A DNA stretch of 64,000 bases, from the NCBI RefSeq assembly GCF_004752005.1, contig NZ_CP038493.1:930001-994000 (forward strand), written 5' to 3'. The notes beneath the pieces are model-generated. The model was not told where the DNA came from. It saw only the letters and a program-made list of their open reading frames with translations, and made no database searches. The stretch comes from Thalassotalea sp. HSM 43. GTDB taxonomy: Bacteria > Pseudomonadota > Gammaproteobacteria > Enterobacterales > Alteromonadaceae. Made by a program: the position numbers and the translations under genes. Of the stretch, positions 63,637 through 64,000 are shown one piece after another (the stretch's first letter is position 1; each line of letters begins with the position of its first letter).

Positions 63637-64000
63637 ATGAAAATAGGCTTATTTTACGGCTCAACAACCTGCTACACCGAAATGGCGGCTGAAAAAATTC
63701 AGGCGGCTTTAGGCGCGGATTTGGTGGATATTTTCAATATAAAAGATGCACCTCTTAGCGACTGCCAAGACTATGACATCATCATTTTTGGTATTTCCAC
63801 TTGGGATTTTGGCGAATTGCAAGAAGACTGGGAATCAAAATGGACGGACGCCGAAGCGCTAAACCTAAACGGCAAGATAGTGGCGTTATTTGGTCTTGGT
63901 GACCAAGAAGGTTACGGTCAGTGGTTTCAAGACGCGCTTGGCATGCTGCACGATGTGGTTATTGCCTGTGGTGCCGACATAGTTGGCTACTGGCCAAACC
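63637..64000 (+). CDS. fldB: Flavodoxin, N-terminal part (cut by window end)
   Basis: The first 121 residues of a long-chain flavodoxin. The FMN-phosphate loop is at the start ([16 protein letters not shown]), the flavin-stacking tryptophan segment is [15 protein letters not shown], and the second loop is [20 protein letters not shown]. Flavodoxins replace ferredoxins as low-potential electron carriers. The position, divergent from dsbC-recJ-prfB-lysS, matches fldB rather than fldA. The 3' end lies outside the window. Confidence 0.9.
   Translation, partial: MKIGLFYGSTTCYTEMAAEKIQAALGADLVDIFNIKDAPLSDCQDYDIIIFGISTWDFGELQEDWESKWTDAEALNLNGKIVALFGLGDQEGYGQWFQDALGMLHDVVIACGADIVGYWPN

Overview
This is a chromosomal window of a marine gammaproteobacterium. 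The core gene order (ygfB-pepP-ubiH-ubiI; gcvT-gcvH-gcvP; ssrS-ygfA; rpiA-serA; lysS-prfB-recJ-dsbC with a divergent fldB) is that of the Enterobacterales/Alteromonadales lineage. The moderately low G+C, the single TonB-dependent receptor without SusD, and the sulfatase-rich polysaccharide locus suggest an alga-associated Alteromonadales member, perhaps Colwellia- or Thalassotalea-like. The genus is inference.

Positions 1-30300 are an accessory region. After a truncated Old Yellow Enzyme gene and a modF homologue, nine minus-strand genes (1844-10076) encode uptake and oxidation of L-fucose: FucP permease, mutarotase, aldo/keto reductase (fucose dehydrogenase), fuconolactonase, a two-subunit UxaA-type dehydratase (predicted fuconate dehydratase), an SDR (2-keto-3-deoxy-L-fuconate dehydrogenase), an FAH-family hydrolase (giving pyruvate and L-lactate) and lactate dehydrogenase LldD. 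Upstream lie the polymer-degrading genes: two secreted parallel beta-helix proteins, a TonB-dependent receptor, a GH29 alpha-L-fucosidase and five formylglycine-type sulfatases. A divergent GntR-type regulator with two winged-helix domains closes the region. The set fits a fucoidan / sulfated fucan utilisation locus: desulfate, trim, import, oxidise to pyruvate.

Positions 30300-51456 are mostly housekeeping: the glycine cleavage system, an RND tripartite efflux pump, two ubiquinone hydroxylases, aminopeptidase P, ygfB, 6S RNA, elbB, 5-formyl-THF cyclo-ligase, rpiA and serA. Two short tandem-repeat arrays (20-bp and 17-bp periods) lie in intergenic gaps near ubiI and ubiH.

The most notable find is at 52108-53315: a tetrapyrrole-methylase-like protein with the residue pattern of borosin peptide-backbone alpha-N-methyltransferases, followed by an 85-residue protein resembling a split-borosin precursor (SonA-like), closed by a strong terminator. 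This is a predicted split borosin RiPP pair with a core sequence I do not recognise. A tandem pair of membrane TPR proteins with degenerate GGDEF domains follows.

Positions 57228-64000 hold ruvX/yqgF, lysS, prfB (without the usual programmed frameshift), recJ, dsbC and the start of fldB. The window cuts the first and last genes.
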